Assembly: GCA_963812255.1 (NCBI GenBank)
Contig: CAWEUM010000003.1
Location: forward strand, 930,001-994,000
DNA: 64,000 nt
Direction: 5' to 3'
From: DATJGR01 sp963812255
GTDB lineage: Bacteria; Pseudomonadota; Gammaproteobacteria; Pseudomonadales; Azotimanducaceae
The number at the start of each line of letters is the position of its first letter. Position 1 is the stretch's first letter. A program made the translations under genes and the position numbers. The notes beneath the pieces are model-generated. The model worked only from the letters and a program-made list of their open reading frames with translations. It searched no databases and was not told the origin of the DNA. Shown piece by piece: positions 45,111 to 52,417 of the stretch.

Positions 45111-45491
45111 GTGAAGGACAGTGGCCTCCCATACGAAATGATCACGTCGATGCGCGGCGCGTGCTTGCTGCGACTCAACAGCGAAGATTCGGACGAATAC
45201 TTCGACTTGATCCAGCGGAACCGCGACCATCCGACGCGCAACGGTGACTACCGAGAGTTCATCGCGAAGTCGCGCGATCAGATCTCTGCCGATCTGGCCG
45301 CTGATCGACGCGGCTACGTAACGACCAGTTGCCGCGCCTTGATCGATGCGGCTGTCGAATATCTTGGCGCAACGGAGATCTGGGCTGGGATTACGCATCG
45401 GAACAAAGCCAGCATCGCCGTTGCGAAAGGGCTCGGATTTCAGCTCGCTCGCGATCAACCGGGGCACCTAAGCTTCGTCCTCAGGGTCTGA
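45111..45491 (+). pseudogene. GNAT acetyltransferase with internal deletion
   Basis: The 126-residue frame starts like a RimJ-type GNAT ('LLRLNSEDSDEYFDLIQRN') and ends like one ('GYVTTSCRALIDAAVEYL', 'THRNKASIAVAKGLGFQLAR'). The strands between (about 50 residues in relatives, including the core sheet) are missing at 'ADLAADRRGY'. The remaining protein cannot form the acetyl-CoA fold, so it is probably inactive despite the open frame. Confidence 0.65.
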
Positions 45492-45661
45492 CTGGTTGTA
45501 AGTTTTCAAGGCTTAGACCGCCTCAACGCATCGTGCGTTGCGCGGCGATTCGGCTTCACTTCATCAACGACCACGCGCCGGCTACAAGATCGACAAATTT
45601 TGGACATTACACCCGAAGATGCCGTTGATAAATTGTCGACGCGCTTACCGGGAAAGCCCGC

Positions 45662-46192
45662 ATGTCGTTTCCAATTCATGATCGCGACCAGCGCCGCAAA
45701 CTCGAGCCCAGGGCAAGACCGTATTTCGCACGGCTGTGCGATGGGATTCACGTCGGCTATCGCAAAGGCAAGAGCGTATCGCGCTGGGTGATCCGGCGTT
45801 ATGTCGGCGCGGCCTACAAAATCAAAACCATTCCGAAGATCTATCCCGATGACAGTGAACCAGCTGACGGTTACCGATTCCTGAGCTTCCAACAGGTGGT
45901 GGCAAAAATCATGGCCGATGACAAGAAGATCCCCGTTCGATGTTCGTTCTGCGGCAAAGGCCCAAAGGAGGTCGGAAAGCTGATCGCCGGGCCTTCCGTT
46001 TTCATCTGTGATGAATGCATTGCGCTGTGCCAGATCTACCTCGATCACCCCGATCGCAAAGGCAAGCTCGTCCTTGACGAAAACTTCAAACCTGTTCTCA
46101 AGGACGGGGAGCCCATATTCGAACCGCTTACTCAGGACGAAGAAAGGCACAACCGGGAGCGCTACGACTTTGGTAGCGATCTGCGCTCGTAG
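45662..46192 (+). CDS. Integrase-type N-terminal domain joined to ClpX-type zinc finger
   Basis: A 176-residue protein of two recognisable parts. Residues ~11-80 ('LEPRARPYFARLCDGIHVGY', 'RKGKSVSRWVI', 'PADGYRFLSFQQVVAKI') resemble the arm-type DNA-binding start of certain tyrosine recombinases. Residues 91-125 are a ClpX-type C4 zinc domain: Cys94, Cys97, Cys116 and Cys119, with 'KLIAGPSVFICDECI'. The catalytic recombinase domain and the ClpX ATPase are both absent. The acidic tail (126-176) is unassigned. A DNA-bound adaptor or delivery factor for a protease system is possible but unproven. Confidence 0.7.
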   Translation: MSFPIHDRDQRRKLEPRARPYFARLCDGIHVGYRKGKSVSRWVIRRYVGAAYKIKTIPKIYPDDSEPADGYRFLSFQQVVAKIMADDKKIPVRCSFCGKGPKEVGKLIAGPSVFICDECIALCQIYLDHPDRKGKLVLDENFKPVLKDGEPIFEPLTQDEERHNRERYDFGSDLRS

Positions 46193-46360
46193 TCTCGATT
46201 GACCTGTCGACGCACGCGATCAGACGCACAGCGAATGTCGATCGCTAGTCCAAAGCTTGCTTCGACATTCTCCGACTCAGCGTTGAGTAGCCCAACGCGG
46301 TGAACAGCGCCTTCGCGTGCGAAAGCAAACGGAAATGCCTCGGCCATACCGAAATGCATC

Positions 46361-47032
46361 CTACAAATGTCTATGAACAAACTCGTCAATCGCGCCGACC
46401 TTCGAAACCAGTTCGCCGTGCCGAAGGTCAGGGAAGATACGAAGCTCAATGCCGGCCGATTCGATCTCACGACGCCTGCGTTCTAGCTGAACAACGACGT
46501 TCCCGTCATTGGTCCCGGAATACACAGCGGTTGGGCATTTCAATTCGGCCGGCTCGACAGCTGGCCAAGATCGCAACCCTTCCCACCGTGCGCGCGTTCG
46601 GTCGCTTGCCTCCGCCAATCTCTCTCGTATGTATTTGTCAGTGAAAACCCTTCCAAAGTGCGTGCCCGCGACAAGTGCCGACGAAATCTTCGAGCCTCGT
46701 TTTGCCAAGTGCAGCGCGAGCGTTCCCCCAAAGGACCAACCCCATACGGCGCAACGCCCGATCGCTAGCGCCTCCAGTACGGCATCAACATCGGCCAGGT
46801 GGCGCGTCAGCGAATAATCATCAGGCTCCATTGGTGCGCTGCTCTCACCACAACCTCTCATGTCCATGACAATGACCGAGTACTTGCGACTCAAGCGCTC
46901 TACCCATCCGAAGTGTGACCATAGGGCCCGCGATTGACTGAACCCATGCAGCAGCAGGACGGGCGCGCCTCGACCTGATACGTCGAATGCGATGTCACAG
47001 CCGTCTGCAGACTTAGTTTTCATTTCGAACAA
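46361..47032 (-). CDS. Alpha/beta-hydrolase
   Basis: A compact 223-residue alpha/beta-hydrolase. It has 'VLLLHGFSQSRALW' (oxyanion region), 'IVMDMRGCGESS', nucleophile elbow 'GWSFGGTLALH', a probable acid in 'YSGTNDGNV' and catalytic His in 'LRHGELV'. The short cap and size fit hydrolases of the 3-oxoadipate enol-lactonase type. An internal Met at 47023 may be the true start. Its function in the island is unknown. Confidence 0.85.
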   Translation of the reverse strand: MFEMKTKSADGCDIAFDVSGRGAPVLLLHGFSQSRALWSHFGWVERLSRKYSVIVMDMRGCGESSAPMEPDDYSLTRHLADVDAVLEALAIGRCAVWGWSFGGTLALHLAKRGSKISSALVAGTHFGRVFTDKYIRERLAEASDRTRARWEGLRSWPAVEPAELKCPTAVYSGTNDGNVVVQLERRRREIESAGIELRIFPDLRHGELVSKVGAIDEFVHRHL

Positions 47033-47120
47033 CGATGGTCGATTCGCAGAAGGACGGTCGAAACAGCCTGCACGATGCTCGGCCCCACATTCGCGATCGG
47101 TGGCGATCGATCATAAGCGG

Positions 47121-47380
47121 TCAAATCACGATGATGTTTGCATCAGTCTCGTCCGACTTGGACATCCTTTTGGCCGGGTCCTGGAGGCGCAGGATTCCTG
47201 CACCGGACTCAGGAACGTACGCCTCCGGAAGTGAGCAGATCGACCCGTAGATGCCGTTGAAGTGGCCGGCGATATCTCGAGTCAGTTCCAGATGCCGTCG
47301 TTGATCCTCCCGCACCGGTACGAGATTCGCCTCGTAGAGCAAGATGTCGGCCGCCATCAGCACGGGATAGCTGAAGAGCC
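47121..47380 (-). pseudogene. trpS: Internal fragment of tryptophanyl-tRNA synthetase gene
   Basis: The minus-strand frame reads 'LFSYPVLMAADILLYEANLV' (just before 47360), then 'REDQRRHLELTRDIAGHFNG' and 'RLQDPAKRMSKSDETDANI', the central part of TrpS including the KMSKS ATP loop. The HIGH-containing start is cut off exactly where the 139-bp repeat begins (47378), and the frame stops soon after KMSKS, losing the anticodon-binding end. It is a truncated remnant at the right edge of the island. Confidence 0.85.
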
Positions 47381-47516
47381 GTGGCGCTCGCGCTGTATCG
47401 TTCGTTCGGTTTCGAAGCGTGGGGCACCGAACCCGCGGCGCTGAAGCACGAGGGTGTCGACAACGACGAGACGCACGTGCTGTTGCGTCTCACACCGCAC
47501 TCGCGCTGACGAGCAA
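47378..47516 (+). repeat. Right 139-bp direct repeat (GNAT 3' fragment)
   Basis: A near-identical copy of 30351-30489 that encodes the last 43 codons of the GNAT protein, including its stop, but has no upstream gene. It joins a trpS fragment on its left and overlaps the last 27 bases of msrC on its right, as expected for the original downstream neighbour. Confidence 0.9.
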
Positions 47517-47951
47517 GGCTGCAACCGCTTCCAGGCCGCAACGATCCTGCTCATCGAATCGGGCAATTCGGGGACTATCGACGTCGAGCACACCGAGCAA
47601 CTCGCCCGCGGACATCAGCGGCACGACGAGTTCGGAGTTGGACGCAGTGTCGCAGGCAATGTGTCCATCGAACTGGCTCACATCGGGCACGACGATGCTT
47701 TCACGACGCAGCGCGGCCGTTCCGCAGACTCCTTTGCCCAGCGCAATTCGCACACATGCCGGTTTGCCCTGGAATGGCCCGAGGACGAGTTCACGGTCTT
47801 TCAGCAGATAGAATCCTACCCAGTTGATATCGTCGAGTTCAGCGAGCAGCAGTGCCGCAGTATTGGCGAGATTGGCAATCCAATCGCGCTCATCTGCGAG
47901 CAGGCCCGCCAGCGAACGTGTCAGCGTGGCGTACTGTTCGATCTTCGACAT
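47490..47951 (-). CDS. msrC: Free methionine-(R)-sulfoxide reductase
   Basis: A 153-residue GAF-domain enzyme that reduces free Met-R-sulfoxide in the cytosol. The catalytic cysteines Cys66, Cys76 and Cys100 have the same spacing (10 and 24) as E. coli MsrC Cys84, Cys94 and Cys118: 'GKPACVRI', 'GKGVCGTA', 'GHIACDTASNSELVVP'. I start at the ATG at 47951, because the longer frame overlaps the LLM gene. The last codons lie inside the direct repeat, so msrC and the GNAT end overlap tail to tail by 27 bases or fewer. Confidence 0.93.
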   Translation of the reverse strand: MSKIEQYATLTRSLAGLLADERDWIANLANTAALLLAELDDINWVGFYLLKDRELVLGPFQGKPACVRIALGKGVCGTAALRRESIVVPDVSQFDGHIACDTASNSELVVPLMSAGELLGVLDVDSPRIARFDEQDRCGLEAVAALLVSASAV

Positions 47952-47979
47952 CGCGTATCTGTTAATCGCAAACGGATCG

Positions 47980-49041
47980 CTACAGCCGCGAGAACAGTTC
48001 GGACCAGTCGTCCAACGCGTCTTCGTGGCCTTCGACCAACTGGATCGTGAACTGAGAATAGCCCGCCGCATCGAGCACCTTGAGCCGTTCGAGCAGCACG
48101 TCTGCAGTGCCGGTGAACGAAAACGATTCGATCAGCGATGCGCTCAACAGCGGCCGTTCTTCGGGTTTGATGAACATCAGATGGCCACGATGGTTCAGCA
48201 GATAACGCGCATCACTCGGCTCATAAGCGTTGTAGACGCTGCGGTACTGCTCGAGCGCCGTGTTGACGTCGCCCGGCAATATTCCGGCCATCGAACCGGC
48301 CGACGTGGTTTCGACCAGGTTGTGAAACAGCACCGCAACCAACGGCCCGGCTTGGGCGACGGCACGCGGCGAATCGGCCGCTTCGCCGTCCTTCAGAACA
48401 CAACCCAGCGCAAACTGCGTACTGTGCAGCGCCTCCGCGCGACCGGCTTCGCGCCACGCACCCCGCATGTCGTCGAGTTCCTTCGCTGCGCGCTGGACAT
48501 CGGCACCGAAGTTCAGCCAGCCGGCACCCAGCTTCGCCGTTAATCGACGCGCCTTTGGCCCGAATGCCGAAATGTGCAGTGGGATCGGATCTTCGATGTT
48601 GATCAGGCCGAAATCCGGATTCAGGAATCGGATCGCGCGCGATTCACCTTCGAAATGCCAAGTGACCGTCTCGCCGCGCAGCAACGCCTGAACGCGTCCG
48701 ATGTACGTTTCCATCCGCGCCAGCGTGATCGGGCCGAGGCCCATCGTGCGCCGTCCGGTGAACCCGGTGCCGACGCCGAAATCGATGCGTCCCGGCGCAA
48801 TCTTGTTCAAGGTCGCGAACGCGTTCGCCGTGACCGGTTCGATGCGATTCGATGGAATCAGCACACCGGTGCCCAACCGAATGCGCTGCGTGTTCATCGC
48901 CGCCTGCGTCATCCCGATGAATACATCCGGATTCAACAGTTGTGTGTCGTAGAACCATGCATGACTGAAGCCCAGCGCCTCGGCGCGCTTGACGGCTTTC
49001 CACGACTCGGTCGACGTCGCCAACGCAATACCAAACTCCAC
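47980..49041 (-). CDS. LLM-class flavin/F420-type oxidoreductase
   Basis: A 353-residue luciferase-like enzyme: 'AEALGFSHAWFYDTQLLN', 'TQRIRLGTGVLIPSNRIEPV', 'GRIDFGVGTGFTGRRTMG' and 'IPLHISAFGPKARRL' follow the TIM barrel of the F420-dependent tetrahydromethanopterin reductase-like group. The cofactor (F420 or FMN) and substrate cannot be told from sequence. It precedes msrC by 28 bases on the same strand and follows the HisN-like gene by 24, suggesting a three-gene unit. Confidence 0.9.
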   Translation of the reverse strand: MEFGIALATSTESWKAVKRAEALGFSHAWFYDTQLLNPDVFIGMTQAAMNTQRIRLGTGVLIPSNRIEPVTANAFATLNKIAPGRIDFGVGTGFTGRRTMGLGPITLARMETYIGRVQALLRGETVTWHFEGESRAIRFLNPDFGLINIEDPIPLHISAFGPKARRLTAKLGAGWLNFGADVQRAAKELDDMRGAWREAGRAEALHSTQFALGCVLKDGEAADSPRAVAQAGPLVAVLFHNLVETTSAGSMAGILPGDVNTALEQYRSVYNAYEPSDARYLLNHRGHLMFIKPEERPLLSASLIESFSFTGTADVLLERLKVLDAAGYSQFTIQLVEGHEDALDDWSELFSRL

Positions 49042-49065
49042 GATTCAATCCCCTCTGCCGTTCCG

Positions 49066-49908
49066 TTATTCCGATTTGCCGACCATACCGTCGCACAGTG
49101 ATGTCATCGCTTCACGGTGCACGCGCGCATCGCCGCACGCGATGACGCGTCCACCCATCGACGGATCGTTGCCGTCCCACGTCGTAATGATGCCGCCGGC
49201 GCCGCGAATGATGGGCATCAGCGCCTGTACGTCGTACGGACGCAGGCCAGCCTCCACAACCAGATCGACGTACCCCATCGCCAGCATGCAGTACTGGTAG
49301 CAATCGCCTCCCCAGCGGGTGAGCCGCACGCGACGACGCAGCACCTCGAAGCCGACCTGTTCCTCGACGTTGCCAAATGCCTGCGGGCTGGTCGACGCGA
49401 GCACCGCCGTGGCGACCGACACACATGGACGCACCTGCAGCGCGCGCTCGAGAGCACCGCGGCGGTAGTGCGCGGTTTCGTTGGTGCCCGTGAAAAGTTC
49501 GTCGGTAAACGGTTGGTACATCACCCCGAGCACCGGCTCGGCGCCATCGAACAATGCAATCAGCACGCCCCAATGCACCATACCGGTGACGAACGCGCGC
49601 GTGCCGTCGATTGGATCGATCACCCACGTTAATCCCGCGCCGGGGTGATGGCCAAGTTCTTCGCCGAAAATGCCGTGGGTCGGGAAGCGACTCTCGATGC
49701 CGGCGCGGATGATCGCCTCCGCGCCTTTGTCGGCGATGGTGACCGGATCGTAGCCGCCGTCGTCGAGCTTGTTTTCCACCGCAAGTTCGCTGCGAAAGTG
49801 AGGCAGGATCACACGGCCCGCTTCGCGGGCGAAATCAATCGCGGCCGCCAGGTAGACGCCGCGTTCGGAAGCGGAGATTGTGGTTCGCTCGGAATAGCCG
49901 AAGCTCAT
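49066..49908 (-). CDS. Inositol monophosphatase-family phosphatase (HisN-like)
   Basis: A 280-residue Mg-dependent phosphatase. It has 'DPVTIADKGAEAIIRAGIES', metal Glu in 'GIFGEELG', 'WVIDPIDGTRAFVTGMVHWG' (the D-P-I-D-G-T metal site) and C-terminal 'WGGDCYQYCMLAMGYVDLVV' with 'LRPYDVQAL'. The CYQY and RPYD features fit the histidinol-phosphate phosphatase branch (HisN) more than inositol phosphatases. I start at the ATG at 49908; an extension to 49986 would overlap the divergent ridA leader. No other his gene is nearby. Confidence 0.87.
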   Translation of the reverse strand: MSFGYSERTTISASERGVYLAAAIDFAREAGRVILPHFRSELAVENKLDDGGYDPVTIADKGAEAIIRAGIESRFPTHGIFGEELGHHPGAGLTWVIDPIDGTRAFVTGMVHWGVLIALFDGAEPVLGVMYQPFTDELFTGTNETAHYRRGALERALQVRPCVSVATAVLASTSPQAFGNVEEQVGFEVLRRRVRLTRWGGDCYQYCMLAMGYVDLVVEAGLRPYDVQALMPIIRGAGGIITTWDGNDPSMGGRVIACGDARVHREAMTSLCDGMVGKSE

Positions 49909-50013
49909 GGTGGCGGCATCTGTTGGTAGAGCGAGTATTGCACAGTCGCGCGGCGCGGCGCGGCGGGCGTTATGATTCCGGACCAAACGCGCTCATCGAA
50001 CAGGAGACAGGTA

Positions 50014-50406
50014 GTGGGCATCGAAACGATCAACCCGAATGAATCCCAAACGCTGTACGACAACTTCCACTTCTCGCAAGCGGTTCGCTCCGGTGAGCTG
50101 CTGCTTTGCTCGGGGCAGATCGGCACCAGTGCCGATGGCAAGGTACCGACCGAGCTTGCCGATGAATTCCGCAATGCATGGCGCAAAGTGGAATCGGTAT
50201 TGGCCGCCGCCGGGATGGAGTTTGGCGACATTGTGGAATACACGAGCTACCACGTTGGGCTGCAGCGCACGATGGGCACGTTCATGAAGGTGCGCAATCA
50301 ATTTCTAACGGCGCCGTGGCCGGCCTGGACGGCCATCGGTATCAGCGAACTCGCGGTTCCCCGCGCGCACGTCGAGATTCGAGTGACCGCCCGCAAGCAA
50401 GTATGA
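50014..50406 (+). CDS. ridA: RidA-family imine/enamine deaminase
   Basis: The GTG at 50014 follows AGGAGACA and begins a 130-residue RidA-like protein: 'FSQAVRSGELLLCSGQIGTS', 'ADEFRNAWRKVESVLAAAG' and 'ARVEIR-like' ending 'PRAHVEIRVTARK', where the Arg normally binds the carboxylate. RidA hydrolyses reactive enamines made by PLP enzymes. It is the first gene of a run whose third member is such a PLP enzyme, so a detoxifying role is plausible. The stop overlaps the next start (ATGA). Confidence 0.9.
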   Translation: MGIETINPNESQTLYDNFHFSQAVRSGELLLCSGQIGTSADGKVPTELADEFRNAWRKVESVLAAAGMEFGDIVEYTSYHVGLQRTMGTFMKVRNQFLTAPWPAWTAIGISELAVPRAHVEIRVTARKQV

Positions 50407-51254
50407 CGGATTCGTTCTGGCGCGATCCGCCTTGGCGCGGCGGCAAAGGCGGCTATCGGATGGCGCTGCGCCCGATCGAACCGGATTGTTGGTTGCCGGA
50501 GAGAATTACCGATGCAGAGCTCGCGCGCAAACAGCAATTGCTCACCGAGCCCACTGCATTGGTTTTTGCCGCGCTCGATGAGTCGCACGAGGGCCAGCTA
50601 CGGATCCTCGATGCGGTGAACGAAGCGTTGAATGATTCCGGTGCTTCACGCACCTGTTCCGACGCCACGCGCAGTAGTCACCGCGAGGTGCCGCTGGTGG
50701 CAGCTTCGTTGCTCGTTCCAGACGATCTGTGCCTGATGGAGCGCGATGATGAATCGTATCGCCTCACCGCTGCGTGCGTGTGTTCGCCGTCGTATTGGTC
50801 ATTGGCTGAAAAGATCGGACGAACACTCGAAGGTATCCACGCGCCGGTGCCGACGCTGAACGCCAAGCTCGGCGCGCCAATGCGGCAATTCTTCGCGCGG
50901 TTACCCAATGGCGCAATATTCGAGCGCCGCAACTGGTTGATTCACACGGATCCCGAGCCATTTCAGCCACGATCCGAGACCTGGCATCCCGTGATGCCCG
51001 AGGACATCGATTCGCTCGTGGTGCGTTCCGAGAGACAGACGCTGCGGCGCCTGGACGCGCACAGGGTGGTATTCACGATTCACGTACGCTGCCATCCCCT
51101 CATTGAAATCGTTGGGTTTCCGGAGGCCGCGTGCGATCTGTTGCTGGCGCTCGATACACTGGACGATGCCGAGCGCGAGGCAAAGGGATACCGATACTTT
51201 TCCCCGGCGGTGACGGACTATCTGCGATCCGCCAAACGGGCCACCCCATCATGA
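50403..51254 (+). CDS. Haem-dependent oxidative N-demethylase-like protein (DUF3445)
   Basis: From the ATG at 50403 the product is 283 residues. 'ASLLVPDDLCLMERDDESYR', 'FPSYW'-like 'CSPSYWSLAEKIGRTL', 'IHAPVPTLN' and 'RRNWLIHTDPEPFQP' match the DUF3445 / HODM family, whose characterised member demethylates dimethylamine-type substrates using haem. A C-terminal 'FTIHVRCHPLIEIVG' is typical. Both ends overlap neighbours by four bases (ATGA), so it is translated with ridA and the PLP enzyme. Confidence 0.85.
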   Translation: MTDSFWRDPPWRGGKGGYRMALRPIEPDCWLPERITDAELARKQQLLTEPTALVFAALDESHEGQLRILDAVNEALNDSGASRTCSDATRSSHREVPLVAASLLVPDDLCLMERDDESYRLTAACVCSPSYWSLAEKIGRTLEGIHAPVPTLNAKLGAPMRQFFARLPNGAIFERRNWLIHTDPEPFQPRSETWHPVMPEDIDSLVVRSERQTLRRLDAHRVVFTIHVRCHPLIEIVGFPEAACDLLLALDTLDDAEREAKGYRYFSPAVTDYLRSAKRATPS

Positions 51255-52255
51255 CCGATGTGCTCGCAGCCATTCCACGCATCGATCTGGGCCATACACC
51301 AACCCCGCTAGAGCCCCTCGACCGCCTCTCGGAACTGCTCGGCGGACCCCGCGTGTGGATCAAACGCGACGATTGCACGGGACTCGCCACCGGCGGCAAC
51401 AAGACCCGCAAGCTCGAATTTCTGCTGGCCCATGCGAACGTCCAACGTGCAGACACCGTTATCACCTTCGGCGCCGTCCAATCCAACCATGCGCGCCAAG
51501 CTGCCGCCGCATGCGCGAAGGTCGGTTTGCAGTGCCACCTGGTACTTTCCCGCCGCGTCGCGTGGCGTCACCAGGAATACGAAACCAGCGGCAACGTGCT
51601 GCTCGATCGGCTGTTGGGCGCGCGGGTGCATCTGTGTGAACCCGCCAACGCGGAAACGCTGGCGCGAACGTTGATCGAAGACCTGACGGGACAGGGACGG
51701 CGTTGCTACGTTGTACCCACCGGCGGTTCAAATGCGATCGGCGCAATGGGCTACGTACGCTGCGCCGCCGAGATTGTGGATCAAAGCCGTTCGCTTGGCT
51801 TCCGTCCCGATCTGATCGTGCATGCGACGTCAAGCGGCGGCACGCAAGCAGGCCTGGTCGCGGGATTCGTCGCGACCGATTCAGATATCGACGTGCTGGG
51901 CATCAACGTATACGACACCGACCACGCGCGCCTCGAACGGCGCGTCACGCGCCTGCTTGCGGAAACGCTAGCCTACGCGAAGCTCGATTCCGACGCTTCG
52001 GTGCGTGTGGCCCACGATTACCTCGGTGAGGACTACGGCATTCCAACCCGGCGGACTTTGGAAGCGATCAAGACCCTGGCCACCACCGAAGGCATCGTCA
52101 CGGATCCGGTGTACTCCGGAAAGGCGCTTGGTGGGTTACTCGAGATGATTCGCCGCCGCGATCTCGCGTGGTGCAGTAACGTCGTATTCGTGCACACCGG
52201 CGGCGCCGCTACGCTACCCGTATACGCCAGCGCGTTCGAACCTGATCAGCGGTAG
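51251..52255 (+). CDS. D-cysteine desulfhydrase/ACC deaminase-family PLP enzyme
   Basis: A 334-residue fold-type II PLP enzyme. The cofactor Lys is in 'GGNKTRKLEFLL', followed by 'TFGAVQSNHARQAAAACAK' and the phosphate cup 'ATSSGGTQAGLV'. The C-terminal 'DPVYSGKALGGLLEMI' and 'VFVHTGGAATLPVY' are family hallmarks. The motif set fits D-cysteine desulfhydrase (DcyD), but ACC deaminase and L-cysteate lyase are similar and the substrate is not fixed. Third gene of a ridA - N-demethylase - PLP enzyme operon. Confidence 0.9.
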   Translation: MTDVLAAIPRIDLGHTPTPLEPLDRLSELLGGPRVWIKRDDCTGLATGGNKTRKLEFLLAHANVQRADTVITFGAVQSNHARQAAAACAKVGLQCHLVLSRRVAWRHQEYETSGNVLLDRLLGARVHLCEPANAETLARTLIEDLTGQGRRCYVVPTGGSNAIGAMGYVRCAAEIVDQSRSLGFRPDLIVHATSSGGTQAGLVAGFVATDSDIDVLGINVYDTDHARLERRVTRLLAETLAYAKLDSDASVRVAHDYLGEDYGIPTRRTLEAIKTLATTEGIVTDPVYSGKALGGLLEMIRRRDLAWCSNVVFVHTGGAATLPVYASAFEPDQR

Positions 52256-52417
52256 GAATAGTGTGACGGGTGTCATACCTCCGCAGGGGGTGGAGAGTGG
52301 GAGAATGTCGTCACGTCGGGGTAACCGACACGAACCACCGTCAATAAGGATATTGATGAGATGAGGTTTCAGCTTCCGGCTCTGCCATCTTCGACAGCAA
52401 TATAGGTCAAACGGCAC

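Larger units (their letters stand above)
30490..47377. mobile_element. Candidate ~16.9-kb genomic island between direct repeats
   Basis: The interval is bounded by 139-bp direct repeats. The left copy completes the GNAT gene; the right copy is continuous with msrC, whose last codons lie within it. The simplest reading is that an element carrying a replacement GNAT 3' end entered a locus where GNAT and msrC once met tail to tail. Contents fit foreign or unstable DNA: mostly envelope and accessory genes, four GNAT-type genes or fragments, broken dapD and trpS, a tRNA-Phe-like half, a two-copy repeat and an integrase-like N-terminal domain. No intact integrase is present, so mobility would be lost or supplied in trans. 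Confidence 0.5.
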
